Positions 23,257 through 35,607 are shown, counted from the first letter of the stretch. The stretch is DNA of 64,000 bases from Marasmius tenuissimus (GCA_029532415.1 JAQOTA010000050.1:1984001-2048000); one strand, 5' to 3'. Program-made: numbers and translations. The notes: generated by a model from the sequence alone, not told the origin.

Positions 23257-23899
23257 GGGCGCACGAGCGGTGAGGCAACGAGAACAGTGATATGTGACAT
23301 TGGTGAGCTCATCCAAAATGAGACTGCCGGTCGCCCTTTAGAAGTAATGGTGCTGGGACCAAGACCTGACGAGAGCCCATTCAGCGATGCAAGTCTCAAA
23401 AAGAGGGCAATCCGGACTCACTTCAATCAACAGCTGCGCCATGACTTGGACTGTATCTCCCAGAACCTTCGAGAGTCCACCAGATCAGAATCGCCACCTC
23501 ACGCTGTTATACATGGTGAGAGCCAGAACGGGTGAATTTACACCTGTCTTTTTTCCTCCAATTCTTCTCCCTCTTTGTGACTACCCCCCTTCAAGGTCCA
23601 TCGACCTCTACTACAGTCCAACAAGATCTGCGCTTGTGTGAGACATACGTCGCACTCGTATGTTTTCTTTTGTCGGCAGTGGGTCCGAGGAACTGATTTT
23701 TGATGATTGCTAGGGTTTGTAGAGATCTTTCGAGCATCCGAGTGCGTATCCTGAGGTTTTCCCGTATAACGAGTTAGGTTGTGAGAGAGAATGGCAGTAT
23801 CCGACAGCACGACAGAAACGAAAATGCAGACGAAGTGGATTGAAATGGGAACTTCGGAGTGGGTGGGGTCTGATGGCATTGAGGCTTTGTGGATACTAG
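23257..23899 (+). CDS. uncharacterised small three-exon gene, left copy (start codon missing)
   Basis: Three exons join in phase: the end of exon a (open from 23257, ending at 23515), exon b 23617-23657 and exon c 23723-23899. Exon a reads IGELIQNETAGRP, then RAIRTHFNQQLRHDL. Exon b gives VQQDLRLCETYVAL. Exon c gives FEHPSAYPEVFPYNELG, REWQYPTARQKRKCRR and WGLMALRLCGY before TAG. An upstream acceptor at 23595 would add seven in-frame codons to exon b. The near-identical copy at 62597 has ATG where this one has ATA, so the start is lost here or lies in an upstream exon. The product is basic and Arg/Lys-rich near its end. Family unknown. It overlaps an antisense frame and abuts the INO1 fragment. 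Confidence 0.42.
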
Positions 23900-24040
23900 A
23901 ACTGATATCTCGGCGTTCGCAGACCAGAACGCAACAACACAGTCGAGTTTGTTGTCTTCCTTGAGCTCGCGGATGTCTGCCCTGATGAGCTCGAGATGGG
24001 CTCGGATATCATAGGGAATTGTAGCACAACCGGCCAGCGA
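23890..24040 (-). pseudogene. INO1: INO1 internal fragment, left copy
   Basis: One open - strand stretch of about 45 codons reads IRAHLELIRADIRELK, EDNKLDCVVAF, WSANAEIS. The enzyme has the matching HLEQIRADIREFK, LDKVVVLWTANTERY just before the GVNDTADN motif. Nothing else of INO1 is visible on either side, so this is an isolated fragment, duplicated at 63189-63340. It is closer to the functional consensus than the same region of the longer pseudogenes. Confidence 0.7.
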
Positions 24041-24306
24041 GTACTCGGGAGACTTCCACCCAGTGTTAGGTGAAGAGAAAGGTAGTCAGCAGAAGGCCTG
24101 TTATCATACGCAGGGATTCGCTCTAATCAGACTATGAGGGCTTGTAGGTACTAGGAATTGTATCAAACAATAAGGAAACACACCTTGGTGAATACCTAGC
24201 GGATTCGCTGCCTCACTACAGGCCCGTAATGTAGTATTTAGGTTCTAAGCCGGTCCAGTTGCTTGCAGCGAATATGAAAGTTGCCGTCTTCGGTATTTCC
24301 AGGTGA

Positions 24307-25690
24307 ACGCAAAGCTTCATGTTGGTGGGTGTGGTTCAAGTCGAGACGGTTCGATCTGCCGGCTTAGTGCCGGTACTCGACTTTGACCAGAATCCACCAC
24401 GACCAACGACCCGTCTCTATCTCCATGCCTTCTGTGACCCGCACGTGCGGCAATCACTCTGGAATATCAGAGCTCGGTTGGCACCGTGATTTGGCTACAG
24501 AAGAGCTCATGAAGGTTACTCGCGAAGTTTCTGGCCAGCAGAAACAGAAATAACCGTCAAAAAATCTCACGCCAGCTGCCATTCTGAACGGAAAAATTGG
24601 TCCTCAGGTGCGTATATTTGCTTCCCCATGTGCTTGATGTTCTGATTGACCAGTTTCCTTGTAAGCTTGACCGTCCCATTCCGTATCCAATCACTTGCAC
24701 GTTCGTTCTCGCCTGCGACCAGAGAGAGAGAACATACCAAAGTGACACATCAAACGGAGGTCTCAATATCTCGTCAGGTAGAGCAAAGATTAGGATGTCT
24801 GGCAAGAGCAGAGACAATTGCCGCTGGCGAATCCGGTGCTGCCCACAAAACACGCAGAGATTTTGTCTCTACTAACGGACCGGGACCCCCAGCAACACGT
24901 ATATCTGTCCGTTCCTGGGGTTCAGAGCTGTCCAAAGTGCCTTGAACCCCGCAAATCGAGCTGGCGACATTCAAAAAACATTGAAACAACAAGCTCTGCT
25001 CCCATTCCATTGAATTCCCGGCCATGGGCTATCCCAACGAGTCCATCTCAGACCCTCGAGACGAACTCGATACTTGGCACTTTTGAAATAGGTCTTCCGG
25101 GGGTTTTGTTGGTTTTGCTCGCAGTCAAACGGATAGAGACGGGAGCCACAGTGGCGGAGGAGCGGGGTGTCACGAGCGAGAGGGCTGGCGGAACTGTTCA
25201 AAGATGAAAGATGGGTGGGTGTTTTCCTCACGTCGTGGTCCATTTTCTTGACTGACCTTGCACTGTATAGGTCTACTCAAAAATTCCCCGAGGTCACGAC
25301 TGCCCCGATTGTACGCTGGTTCTCACAAAGTCTATTTCGGACATACTTTCCTTATCCATCCTCTTATTCCGTTTCACTCGGCACGATAACATGGCTTGTG
25401 TTGCAAAATCATGATTTCAACTCTCCTCCTGATGTTTGCCATCGGTATGAGTTTCAGCCTGAGACTACGAGCGAGTTTTGGATTGCGCTCATGGTCGTAT
25501 CCCGACGCATTCTTTTCTGTCCCTCGATTCAACCTCGATCCGGCCCATCATACGTTAGAATTCGTTGAGAACGCTCATAGGCAAGAGGCTGATAGTAATG
25601 CTCGTACTCGTGCGATCTACTGGCCAGTGGAGGACTAAGGGCTACAAATTGAAGCTGGGGCTTGAGAGCTCAGTAAGGCCATTCGAACGA
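24307..25690 (+). repeat. upstream block of family K copy D, two S-family remnants
   Basis: Unit edge at 24307. The first S-family remnant is about 24880-25210 (MGYPNESISDP at 25024-25056). The second is about 25430-25640 (WSYPDAFFS, FNLDPAHH, ending in TAA at 25636-25638). From about 25167 to 25860 the sequence is almost identical to 35084-35777, with only scattered differences on the left and hardly any between 25338 and 25850. The second remnant has an 80-codon open frame identical in both copies. Confidence 0.6.
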
Positions 25691-25923
25691 TGAAGGGAGG
25701 TGGGCATGGGTATTCGAGGCACACGGGACCACCAATGCTGTAGGCAAACCATGATCATCACCGTGATCGATGGTGTAGCGCTCTGGGGAGATATGGGGGG
25801 AATAATCCCTCGTGCAGGTCATGAGTCGGCTGTGAGGTTTCTCACTTAAAATGGGCTGTGTTTGACGTCCTCCATCGTGCCTTTCTCCCCCTTTCCATTC
25901 CTTCCCTGTCTTGAGGCGAAGAT

Positions 25924-28268
25924 ATGTCTGCTGTCTTGGCCAATGCTCACAACACGACGATAGGGAACAACGCCAGCTTCCAGACCGCGGCTAGAGATGT
26001 GGTTACGCATCATTACTATAACTCGGAGCGAGGAGATCTGTTGACTGTGGTAAGCATCGGTTTGCGTGTTTGTCAGGCGTAGTCCTTGACTTTGACCACA
26101 GAACGGAAGGACTGTTAGAAGAGTAATTGATGGGGATATCATCTATCGACGCCTGCTCTCGTCCGAGATCCTACCTATCGACATGAAACTGGAGGGGGCG
26201 TCAACATCAACAGAGTCGCAGGTACTCAAAGTCAAGAAAACGGTACAAACTGCCAGATTATACGGACACCGGGGAAAGTTTACTGCTACCACCTTTGAGT
26301 TGATTGATGAGAAGGATCGAGACATTTTTGTAAAGGTGAGAATCAGTAGCAAGATACAGCGAAATGATCTGACAGTTAGCTTTAGCTTGTGAAGAAAGTC
26401 CTCGAAGCAGCAATGTGCCGGCGGTGAGTCGGCGTGTCAGTAGTCATCCGTTGGTCTATATAATGGGATATCGCAGGTCGGCGCTGCTCACTCAACTTTT
26501 TGCGGTGGCAGAGTCAGATGCACTAACAATGATAGTTCATGATGGTAGGTTCTTCATTGTGGTTTTATGTAGCGGGTGCTGAAAGATAGTAGAACTGGCA
26601 AACGGACGCGAGTTTGTTGGTTGGTATTGGCAAAAGAACTGGATTGTACTTTACTACCTCTCGTATACACGTGTATGTTCAGCCCTTGAGATCAGTGTCC
26701 CAACTGAGGAGTGTTCTCTAGGCGGTTGCGGTTCGATCCTTGCAGGACAACGAGACTATTACATTTCCAGTGAGCCAGTTATTTTTAGCATTGACCGACT
26801 AATAACAACAAACAGGTCGCCAGCCGTTGGGAGGGTTGGTCATTCAACGCCAAGTCTTTGACGTGGATTTACGACCCCGCTTCTGTCCTCCTCAATCCAC
26901 CAAGCGAAGAAGACCTCGAACCCTTCCATCTACTAACCCCACTTCGCCAAGAAACCCTTTCACGCCTCGACACCGCCGAAATTGTCGCTTGCGTCGAGAA
27001 GGACTTTGGCGATGTTTTGCATCTGGTAGCGTCACTGAATCACAGGTGGTTTGGTCTGTCGAAATTCACCCATCACGGCCTTCTCACTTTTGGCACCGTC
27101 GTCGACCGCAAACGTGGAATCGTCGCCCACTTTCCTTCCTTCCCTTCTCCTGAGTGGTCTTGCGAGAGCCTCACTCCCAACGTCAAAGCGAGTTTCTCAA
27201 GATCAGGTGTGTCCACCATTCAATTCTGTCGTCTATTTTCTGACTCGTTTAGTCCCATGGCGAGTCGATCTCGCATTTCGCAAGACCGGCGATGTTCTTC
27301 AAGTCACCCTCGACTTTGGTTTGCGCATTCCAAAGAACGACCGCGATCGACTTCGTTGCGCTTATCTCTGCCAATCCCTCGACTTTTCAAACAACTCTGA
27401 TAATGTGGAATATGTCGGTGAGCGTCCCTTCGTATACTCTTGCTCTTTCCTGTCTGATGTATTCTTCCCCTCAGCTTATATCGATGAAATCGGATTCCGC
27501 CTCAAAGGTACCCTCAATGACCCCACAAGCCTTCCGACACCAACATACCTCTACTTCCTGCCTCTACCGACCGAGTTCATTAACAACACGCACTGCGTTC
27601 GCTATCCATTCCCGAAAAACATATTCTACTGGTCTCACGACCCGCAGGGAAGGACTGCCATCGACAAGGAGGACTGGGAAAAATTCGGGATCATTGAATT
27701 GAGTGTACAGGAATGGGTTGGTTCAGGCTGGGATGAGCACCATTATGAATTTGTCCGAGAACATCTTCGCTCGGGGCATTATGATCTGGATGGGAAACAG
27801 TACGCTCGGGACCATGGGCACCCCGAGTTGATACATGGTGAGTACCAATTTTTCTTCGCTGGATCAACCCCGCACTGACATGTTTGTTCTCAGGTGATCC
27901 TCACGATACCTCCATGATAGAAGAGCTCGTATACTCCGACTCAGACCCCGAATGGTCAGACTGCGACTCGGACTTCGAATACTTGGACTCAGCCCGTAAA
28001 GTTTCTCCCTCGCCTTCACCACTCCCATTCCCTTCGACATCTTCACCTGCGGAGGCACTCACGAAATCCAATACACAACATGAAGACACTCCGATACCCC
28101 CAGTAACTCACTGGGCCAAACCTGTTTTTGTCAAGTGGTGTACGTACATCTTGCTGCTCATATGCATGTTTCGTGGGTCTGACACATCATTCTCAATCGT
28201 CAGACAACTCGGTCTTGAAGACTCTGGCCGAAGCCGATGCTTTGGATCACTCTGTAGTTGCATGTTAG
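25924..28268 (+). CDS. family K copy D, intact 607-aa protein of unknown function
   Basis: Eleven exons: 25924-26049, 26102-26335, 26386-26423, 26477-26544, 26593-26672, 26722-26769, 26816-27206, 27253-27417, 27475-27837, 27894-28139, 28204-28268. Every junction is GT-AG and in phase. The leader is MSAVLANAHNTTIGNN. The same landmarks as copy C are kept (IRR-type VIDGDIIYRRLL, FAVAESDALTMIVHDE, YDPASVLLNPPSEE, VPWRVDLAFRKTGD, FYWSHDPQGR, SDSDPEWSDCDSDFEYLD). Compared with copy C it lacks three codons in exon 7, has six fewer bases in exon 1, and carries a longer acidic tail. Retaining intron 10 would yield VKWCTYILLLICMF. A broken INO1 follows in convergent orientation. Expression likely uses the conserved block at about 25850-25920. 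Confidence 0.85.
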
Positions 28269-28744
28269 TTTAAACTTTGTATATTATACTCTCATCTGTA
28301 GTTTCGAGCCCGATTGATATGTATTCATGTATATTCAGGTGAAATCGGATGGACAGTCTATACCATTCCGGCGGTGTATCTGAAGAAAGTATTGTGAGCC
28401 AATACAATATAGAGCGGGCGGCCACTTTGTAAGGATGTCATCACAATCGTTCAACGTTCAACACCCTCGTAATTGTGGGTTCTCCCGCACGGAAAGACCC
28501 CTACGACAGCCTTTGCCAGTATGCTATTGGAGACAATTTGTATGATTGAAATCTTCAATATCTAGACAAGTTGCGGCGCTCGCCAACTGACGTCGAAACG
28601 AGGGGATACCTCAAGTTCAGGCCAAGTACAACCAAGCGAGGTAACGAGTAGGTTTCAATTCCAACATTGTACCATACATGTGGTCCGAAGATCATGTATT
28701 AACAAAAAAATTTGGGGCTACATGCACGCAGAGCGTGCAACGGT

Positions 28745-30250
28745 CGAACACTCTTCGCCTACGCCCATGCAACAAGTAGTTCTTGCTCTTGAGATCAGCT
28801 GAAGCCTTCGAGCAGGATCCAAGAGCGTTGTGTTGGCTGTCAAGACTCTTAAAAGCGTCGTGTCCTGAAAAATGAAAGTCAGCGACCAGAAAACACCATG
28901 AATATGGGAAATTCATACCAGGCTTGACGAAATTGGACGACAACAAAAAGACTGGGTGAGAGGCGCGGATTCCTCGCTACCCTTGCTGTGCCGCACACAG
29001 ATCAAGAGCTCAAAAGATAGCGCACTCAGGTTGACGGTCGAGGGGATAACAAGTAGGGAACCTCGATTGGAACCATGTCAGAGTCGGAAAATAAGATACT
29101 TGAACATCGATAACTCACCTCGCACGGGTTGAGGGCCGATCTACTGCCATAGAAAATCCCCATCTAGTACTCGTCGGCGGCCCGCCACTCTCTTTGACTC
29201 GCCGATGGTGGACCCGTACTCGATAGCAATGATGTGGTCGGGGCGCTCGCCCTTGGGTCCCCGAGAGGAGAGCCTTAGAGACCGATTCATCGACACCGAC
29301 CATACCGGAGTCGACTACACCGTTCTCACTGATCCCCTTGTTCTCGAACCGTCCATCGGTGGTGAGATTAAGACCATCGTACGCCCGTCACCTAGACGGT
29401 TGAAACAAGCAACGGGAGAAAAGTTTGATCGCCAGCGCTGAGAAGGGAATCGGCGAATTGAACCAGATTCAACTTGGCCTAACGCCTCTGATGATTGGAC
29501 AGTGAGGCTCGAGGAGAACGACGACACCGGGTACAGAGGTGCCCTGAGGAACACTGTGAACGAAGGGCTCTCCCTCAAGAATGGCCACTACAGCGGACAA
29601 GGTAAAAACATCGGTGTATGAGGCTCTGATGGCATTGAGGAGGCTGTCGGCGGCATCGTTGACACCAAACATGATATCGTTGGAATGCCCGGTCTTTCTA
29701 ATAAGAACACAGTCGAGTTCGCTGCCCCTCTCGAACTTGCGAACAACCGCCCTGATATGTTCGAGGTGAGCTTGGTTATCTGTGCCTTGAACCACGCTCA
29801 GCGCAGACTTTCTGGTTGGCAGGGATGGAGTCGGGGCGGTAGATGGATGAGAGAGTATTGCGAATCAATGCTGTAGATGAGGGTGTACTAGGGTTGCAGG
29901 GTAAAGCCAAAAGTCTGTGCGCATCGTATGGCCTTGTCCAGCGATATTCCACATCTCCGATAGCGAGGTCGTTAGAGCGAACCATGGGGAGAGCATCGAA
30001 GATAGGATCGTGGATCTTTGAAAATCCGAGTCACCGATGCAAACGGTGGATGCGAGGGTGGTGAAGACGTATGTGGTTAGGCTATGCGCGTCCTCTTTTG
30101 TGTGGCAGACGACGCGGTAACGTTGTTTCTCCAAGCTCAATCATCATCAATCTGCGAAGCGTGTGTTAAATAATGAAAGGACAGAGACAGTTCGGACAGT
30201 TACCCAGTTTTTAAGGGTTCTCTTTATTTGTTCTTTGTTCGGAATAGTGG
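28745..30250 (-). pseudogene. INO1: INO1 pseudogene 2
   Basis: This copy keeps the longest run in one frame: on the - strand at 29470-29795 HLEHIRAVVR, then ERGSELDCVLI, FGVNDAADSLLNAI, LSAVVAILEGEPFV, VPQGTSVPGVVVLLE, matching the enzyme's GVNDTADNLL, ILEGVPFVNG, PQNTFVPG order. To the right, about 29.85-30.1 kb, lie IYRPDSIPANQ (enzyme: YYPDFIAANQ) and MVRSNDLAI-type residues. To the left are 29.1-29.45 kb pieces and the C-terminal HDAFKSLDSQHNALGS at 28805-28865. Stops and frameshifts interrupt it elsewhere. The C-terminal exon lacks the TAG found in copies 1 and 5. Confidence 0.82.
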
Positions 30251-30539
30251 GATTGGAGAGTATATTCAAAGAGGTGCTGATCGGTGACGGTAACCTGGAG
30301 ATGGTGGAGATGTTCTCGAACCACACCACGACATTGTACAGACGATGAGTAGCGGTGGGGCGAACCGGAAGGATATCTTCGGGTGATGAGTCAGGTGAGT
30401 TGCAGTCAGAGTCACCTTTGATAGTTCGAAGGGTCGGGATGGGGATCAAGAACGAGTGATAGCTTGGATATGGGTGATGGGTGACGATGGACGAGGGAAA
30501 AGCTGAGCTTGATTGTACGTGACTGGATGCAGATGGGCT

Positions 30540-31180
30540 TCTGGGTATGTTTGCTGATGTAGTTGTGCCAAAAGCCCTCACATACTACTAACTAGAGGGA
30601 AGTGCCGCTGTTGGTGAGTTCCGCGTGTTTGAGCAAGGAGTGATAGTCGAGATTGTTGACGCCATGTTCCTCGCAGGCGTCCGATATTTGGATTACGGGA
30701 GAGAATGGTTTCTTCTTGTCGTTCGACTTTTCCGGGTTCTCGGTAGGAAAAATCGCGAGCAGAGGGTAGACTTGTCGTAAAAGTCACACCATTGTTGCAG
30801 AGGGATGGGGTATTCATATCGAGGGTACGAGTTTCGACGACGAAACGTTGCTGTTACCACGTCGTTTGTAACGGAAGGTGTTGAGGATGATCGAGGAGAC
30901 CTAGTTTCCATAATGTTCTTCGATCGTTCCCGCGGCGAGACATCCCTCAAACGGCGCGAGGAATTGACTGAAAGTCTCCGAATTCTCGTCTCTGAGAATC
31001 ACCCAAGAGCCTGTAAGCCTGTGCCGACCCGAACTGCTGGTGTTGTCTTGTCGTTCGACGTGAAATTTGTCCCCTGCAACTCTTTTGATCCATCCTGACC
31101 CCCTCTAAACTTCTCCACCAGCTCAGTTTACCCCTCGACCTCTTCAACCTCCTCAGGTCTATGGGTGTCCTCCTCAAACA
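30540..31180 (-). pseudogene. module X, copy 2
   Basis: Same peptide order as 19390-20130 (LDYHSLLKHAEL-like sequence, VIQISDACEEHG, SVTNDVVTA), again in several frames, 5' of INO1. The + strand across 30805-31098 is also open for 97 codons, but its conservation is no better than that of the - strand. Product unknown. Confidence 0.42.
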
Positions 31181-31289
31181 AGTACTTGTATAGGTGTTCA
31201 GTGCGCGAGGCCTTCAAACTTCGGAGTCGATTTTCAATTGGTTTCAATGAACCCCCGTGTCATTCTAAGTGTATTAGAGGGTATCCTGA

Positions 31290-32030
31290 ATAGACGACAC
31301 ACGAGAAACCAGAACGAGAGAGCGAAACAAGGCCGAGCAAGAGAATGTTGATGAACGCGGGAAGAACGTCGATTCTCGAACAAAAGAACGAGTACCACCG
31401 GAGTCCGGACCGGCGCCCTGGCACATCTTGTTCCACAACCTCCATGTCCTGCCGCTGGCCTCTCCGTACCTTTCGACTCGAGACAAGCTTATCTATCGGA
31501 AAGATCGAAAGTCATCAAGTCTTGAGCGCTAACCGGAACCCCCCAGCACACTTGAAAACCACCTTCGACTGGCCCTTTGAAGACAGCAGTACACGAGGGT
31601 TTCATCAGCAGGGTTCAAGCCGGGAAAACTGGTGCCCATACTGAAGTCAAACCACCATCGCCCTTCCACTCGGTTTCTACCCAGCCTCACACACTCTAAT
31701 ACTACCTCCAAGTGGATCTCAAGGACACTGAAGCACGACCGTGTTCGCGAGAGTTAGCGCTCAGCGCTCAGGGACAGGATGGGGACGGTGTAATCTGGGG
31801 GTTCTCGCTGGCTGGAAATGGGCGATGCCCCGGTAAGGGTAGGGATCTGGGTATAGCAGCAAGGTCTCCTCTCATGAGAGAGAGAGAGAGAGTAAAATTT
31901 AAAGTTTTTAGAACCGAGCTTGCACTATGTAGGAGGCCCCATCGTTCTCTTGTCTTTGGCCAATCTACATGCTCAATATCACGACTCAAAATAGCTTTGG
32001 ACGGAAACTCCAGTCGATAGGCGGTATTTC
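31290..32030. repeat. R2 module, copy 3
   Basis: Shares with the other R2 copies the 'ccggagtccggaccgg' and 'cacatcttgttccacaacctc' words (31390-31445), the 'cttcgactggcc' word (31563-31574) and the 'ctcgctggctggaaatgg' word (31804-31821). A (GA)n run lies at about 31876-31894. No complete frame. Confidence 0.4.
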
Positions 32031-32199
32031 TGTGCGTTCCAAAGCCTCGTCGTGTCTGGTTCTCGCTGACGAAATATCCAGAGTACATATGACAGTTACA
32101 CTGAGAGGTTTCGTCAAACTCGAGTCGACTGTCACCACGACCGTTTCACAGCTATCGGGATTCGGTAGCTCCTAAGCTTGATCCCCTAGCCAACAATAT

Positions 32200-32580
32200 A
32201 CTGATTTGTCTGCCCGCACCGTCTTTTGCCCGATCTCAAATTTGCCTGCTCCATCCTCTAGAGACCCAATAGAGATCACGACCCACGTCGTTTCCAGCCA
32301 TTCCCACTTCCTGGCGACCTACACAACGACTTATCCAAGTTTACCAACGTACTTAGTCTTGCCTTCTGGGCTCGGCGCCCCAACGACACATGGACCCGGC
32401 ATTATTCTCATCGTTATTTTGCTACACCTGAGACTTCCAGCAATGCGAAATCACTTCGTCTACCTGCCCGCCTCGACGGCTGGCGCCCATCAATCTCGCA
32501 CGGCAGTATCTCCCATCTGGCTGGCTCTATTGGGCACAGGCATTGTGAACAGTGAGGGTAGATCGTGAGAATCTGGTCTG
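32200..32580 (+). pseudogene. S-family 5'-half remnant
   Basis: Words corresponding to ITTHVVSSH, then LAPRLDDPNDT-type and LYLQQRGL-type segments can be traced in shifting frames, as at 42010-42240 and 51060-51130. Broken and partial. Confidence 0.35.
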
Positions 32581-32811
32581 TCTGGTTTAGGGCGAGGATA
32601 TAGCGAACAGACGCGGTGTTACCGTGATGAACGTCTATACCACTCGAGTATATCGTCCGGAAGGCTCAGTGTTAGAAAAACCCGGATCTGTAACCTGAAA
32701 TCGGGACTTTCTTTGAGTTTTGGATACATACCCAAGTCGTTCTCTCCGACTACTACCTGATCTCAATCGCATATCGTCCTATAGTTCTAATTTCCCATCC
32801 CTTCAAAAGAG

Positions 32812-33386
32812 AATGCCTGCCGTGGCGAACAACTCAGAGTTTTCAAAGATATCGACTGGAATTCGCATGGGCACGTCTACATTCACCACTTCGAATCCTA
32901 CCCTAACACACAGGAGCCTTCCCCCTTCGTCGTTTCTGACTCGGCGACGCGCTCTGATTGAGGGTGTGACTGTGAACCACACACCATCCTTTAAAGTCTC
33001 TCTCTGTCTAGATCAAAAGCAACGGCCGCTGATACGAGGAGTACTTCAAAACAACTATTGCAAGACTGGAAGAACGCGAGAACGACGAGTACGTTGATCA
33101 AGACAACGTACGAACTGGGGCGATCGGTACTTGGTTGATGGAGTGTACGCTACTACGAACCATGGTGGATGATTCACTCCCCGGGTCACTCGTGAGTTCC
33201 GTTACTGAAGCTGAAGGTGCATCGCTGTCAGCAGTGACGAGCGACTGTCTAAAGATCACATGTCAGCGGCGATACATAAGAAGAAAATTGGCGCTATATT
33301 CACAATACCTGTCAGAGTACCAAGGAGAACATTGTACACCAAGTTCTAGTGCCTTGAGTACCCCCGGTCCGTGCTGTAGGTTGTAA
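32812..33386 (+). other. possible unrecognised + strand gene
   Basis: The ATG at 32812 follows a pyrimidine-rich stretch and opens 95 codons (MPAVANNSEFSKIS, then RRRALIEG), ending in TGA at 33095-33097. A second frame, about 33035-33386, encodes a good helical stretch (YFKTTIARLEEREND, then TGAIGTWLMECTLLRTMVDD). They could be two exons: a GTGTGA...TCTAG intron at about 32962-33010 is possible, but it does not bring the frames together cleanly. No second copy and no recognised family. Treat as unproven. Confidence 0.28.
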
Positions 33387-33799
33387 GCTCACGACTGATC
33401 CAAACGATTGCCTTGATGAACTGTAGATTCTGCGAGAGTCTTCAGGCTCGTGAATGGTGCGCTGTTTGCCATTAAGTCAGCCCTAGAGCTAGCTGATCTC
33501 TTCATGATAGCGCCGAAGCTAAGAGGTTGAGTATAGCACGAGCAAGCGGAGGTATGGATCCGAGAGCACACGCAGGAGAAGGATTGACTTGTGTACCACA
33601 TCATCAAACCTTATCTGTAACTCACAGTCGACGAGGTAATTTGCAGGGTAGTGTTGAAGGCCGAAACAGGTTGCGGTGGTGGTTCATGACGTTTGATCTC
33701 GGTCACTGCCATACTCTTCTTCCAGCGGCCTGTCAAGTTTTGAAGAGGCCTTGCAGGTTGGGTTACCCGGTGTAAGACAGTGTTGAGCAGAGGCGAGGA

Positions 33800-34245
33800 A
33801 GGGGTCAGAACCTAGGATATGGAGTGATGACTCCGAGGTCCTTACAATAGATTTGAAGCCTGTGAGCTACCAAGGTTGACCGTTGACTATTTGCTTTGAG
33901 ATGAAACTCATTACTTCGCGCCATAAGAAACCGGAGGTTGAAGCTTGAACTTGAGTGGGCGGATTTGAACGAGATCTTCAAGTCGCGACGAGCGAGGGGC
34001 GGCCAGCAAAAACTTGTGAGTGTCCCGAAGAGAACATTGGGCGAAAAGAGCACTTGAAGACAGTCTTCAGGCTTCAGCGGGACTATTTCCGCACGCACGT
34101 CCGAGTAGGCATTTGCCAATCTGAGGAGTCGTGAGAAACACGTCGAGACTCGATAGGTAATAAAAGACGCACCTCGGCGAGCTGCTATCGAGATTGCCAT
34201 CTTCGAGGACTCAGAGCTTTGGGTTGGTGTCATGACCGTGTCATG
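33800..34245 (-). pseudogene. - strand remnant related to 8150-8480
   Basis: An open - strand frame of about 149 codons contains VSTCFSRLLRLANAY, CLQVLFSPNVLFGTL and FNLRFLMARS. 8150-8480 has the corresponding VSTCFLQLLRLVTAY and VLLGTPTRIRW. Both lie immediately before a unit edge, so this is the last element of a duplication unit. No family recognised. The open frame may be the 3' part of a spliced gene. Confidence 0.35.
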
Positions 34246-35607
34246 GTCTGCCATGGTGGGTGCGGTTCAAGTCGAGACGCTGCGATCTCCCGGCTTAGCG
34301 CCCGTACCCGATTCTGACCAAAAACCACGACCACGACCAACGACCCGTCTCAATCTCCATGCTTTCTGTAATCCACACGGACATACAACAATTGCTCTGG
34401 GGATATCGGTGCTCGGTTGGCACCGTAATTTGGCATCCGAAGAGCTCATGAAGCTTACTCGCGAAGTTTCTGGCCAGAAACAAAAATAACCGTCAAAAAA
34501 CCTCATGCCGGCTACCGTTCTGAATGGAAAAATCAGTCCTCAGGTGCTTATTTTGCTTCGCTATGTGCTCGATGCTCTGATTGACCAGTTTCCTTGTAAG
34601 CTTGACCCTCTCATTTCTATCCAACCACTTGCACGTTCGTTCTCGCCTGCGACCAGAGAGAGAGAACATACCAAAGCAATACGTCGAACGGAGACCTCGA
34701 TATCTCACCGGGCAGAGCAAAAATTAGTATGCCCGACACAAGCAGAGACTCCAATTGCCGCTGGCGAATCCGGTGCTGCCCACAAAACACGCGGAGATTT
34801 CATCTCTACTAACGGACCCCCAGCAACACGTATATATGTCCGTTCCCGGGGTTCAGAGCTGTCCAAATCGTCTTCCACCCCTGGAATCGAGCTGGTAGCG
34901 TCCGAATCCAAGCTCTGCTCCTATTCCGTCGATTTCCCGGTCATGGGCTATCCCGACGAGTCTATTTCAGACCCTCGAAACTCGATACCTGGCACTTTTG
35001 AAATAGGTCTTCCGGGGGGGTTTTGTTGGTTTGGCTCGCAGCTAAATGGATAGAGACGGAAGCCACAGTGGTGGAGGAGCAGGGTGTCACGAGCGAGAGG
35101 GCTGGCGGAACTGTTCAAAGATGAAAGATGGGTGGGTGTTTTCCTCACGTCGTGGTTCATTTTCTTGACTGACCTTGCACTGTATAGGTCTACTCAAAAA
35201 TACCCCGAGGTCACGACTGCCCCGATTGTCCGCTGGTTCTCACAGAGTCTATTTCGGACATACTTTCCTTATCCATCCTCTTATTCCGTTTCACTCGGCA
35301 CGATAACATGGCTTGTGTTGCAAAATCATGATTTCAACTCTCCTCCTGATGTTTGCCATCGGTATGAGTTTCAGCCTGAGACTACGAGCGAGTTTTGGAT
35401 TGCGCTCATGGTCGTATCCCGACGCATTCTTTTCTGTCCCTCGATTCAACCTCGATCCGGCCCATCATACGTTAGAATTCGTTGAGAACGCTCATAGGCA
35501 AGAGGCTGATAGTAATGCTCGTACTCGTGCGATCTACTGGCCAGTGGAGGACTAAGGGCTACAAATTGAAGCTGGGGCTTGAGAGCTCAGTAAGGCCATT
35601 CGAACGA
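34246..35607 (+). repeat. upstream block of family K copy E, two S-family remnants
   Basis: Unit edge at 34246, S-family remnants at about 34800-35127 (MGYPDESISDP at 34944-34976) and 35347-35555. The right part is the near-identical partner of 25167-25860. Distance from unit edge to the family K ATG is 1595 bp, against 1617 bp in unit D. Confidence 0.6.

Noticed and set aside
26701..26770. tRNA-like GGTTCGATCC word
   Set aside because: It recurs in exon 6 of family K (coding for VRSL), with no acceptor or anticodon stems around it.
31870..31900. (GA)n run as a regulatory element
   Set aside because: Short simple repeat inside a decayed R2 module; no other support.
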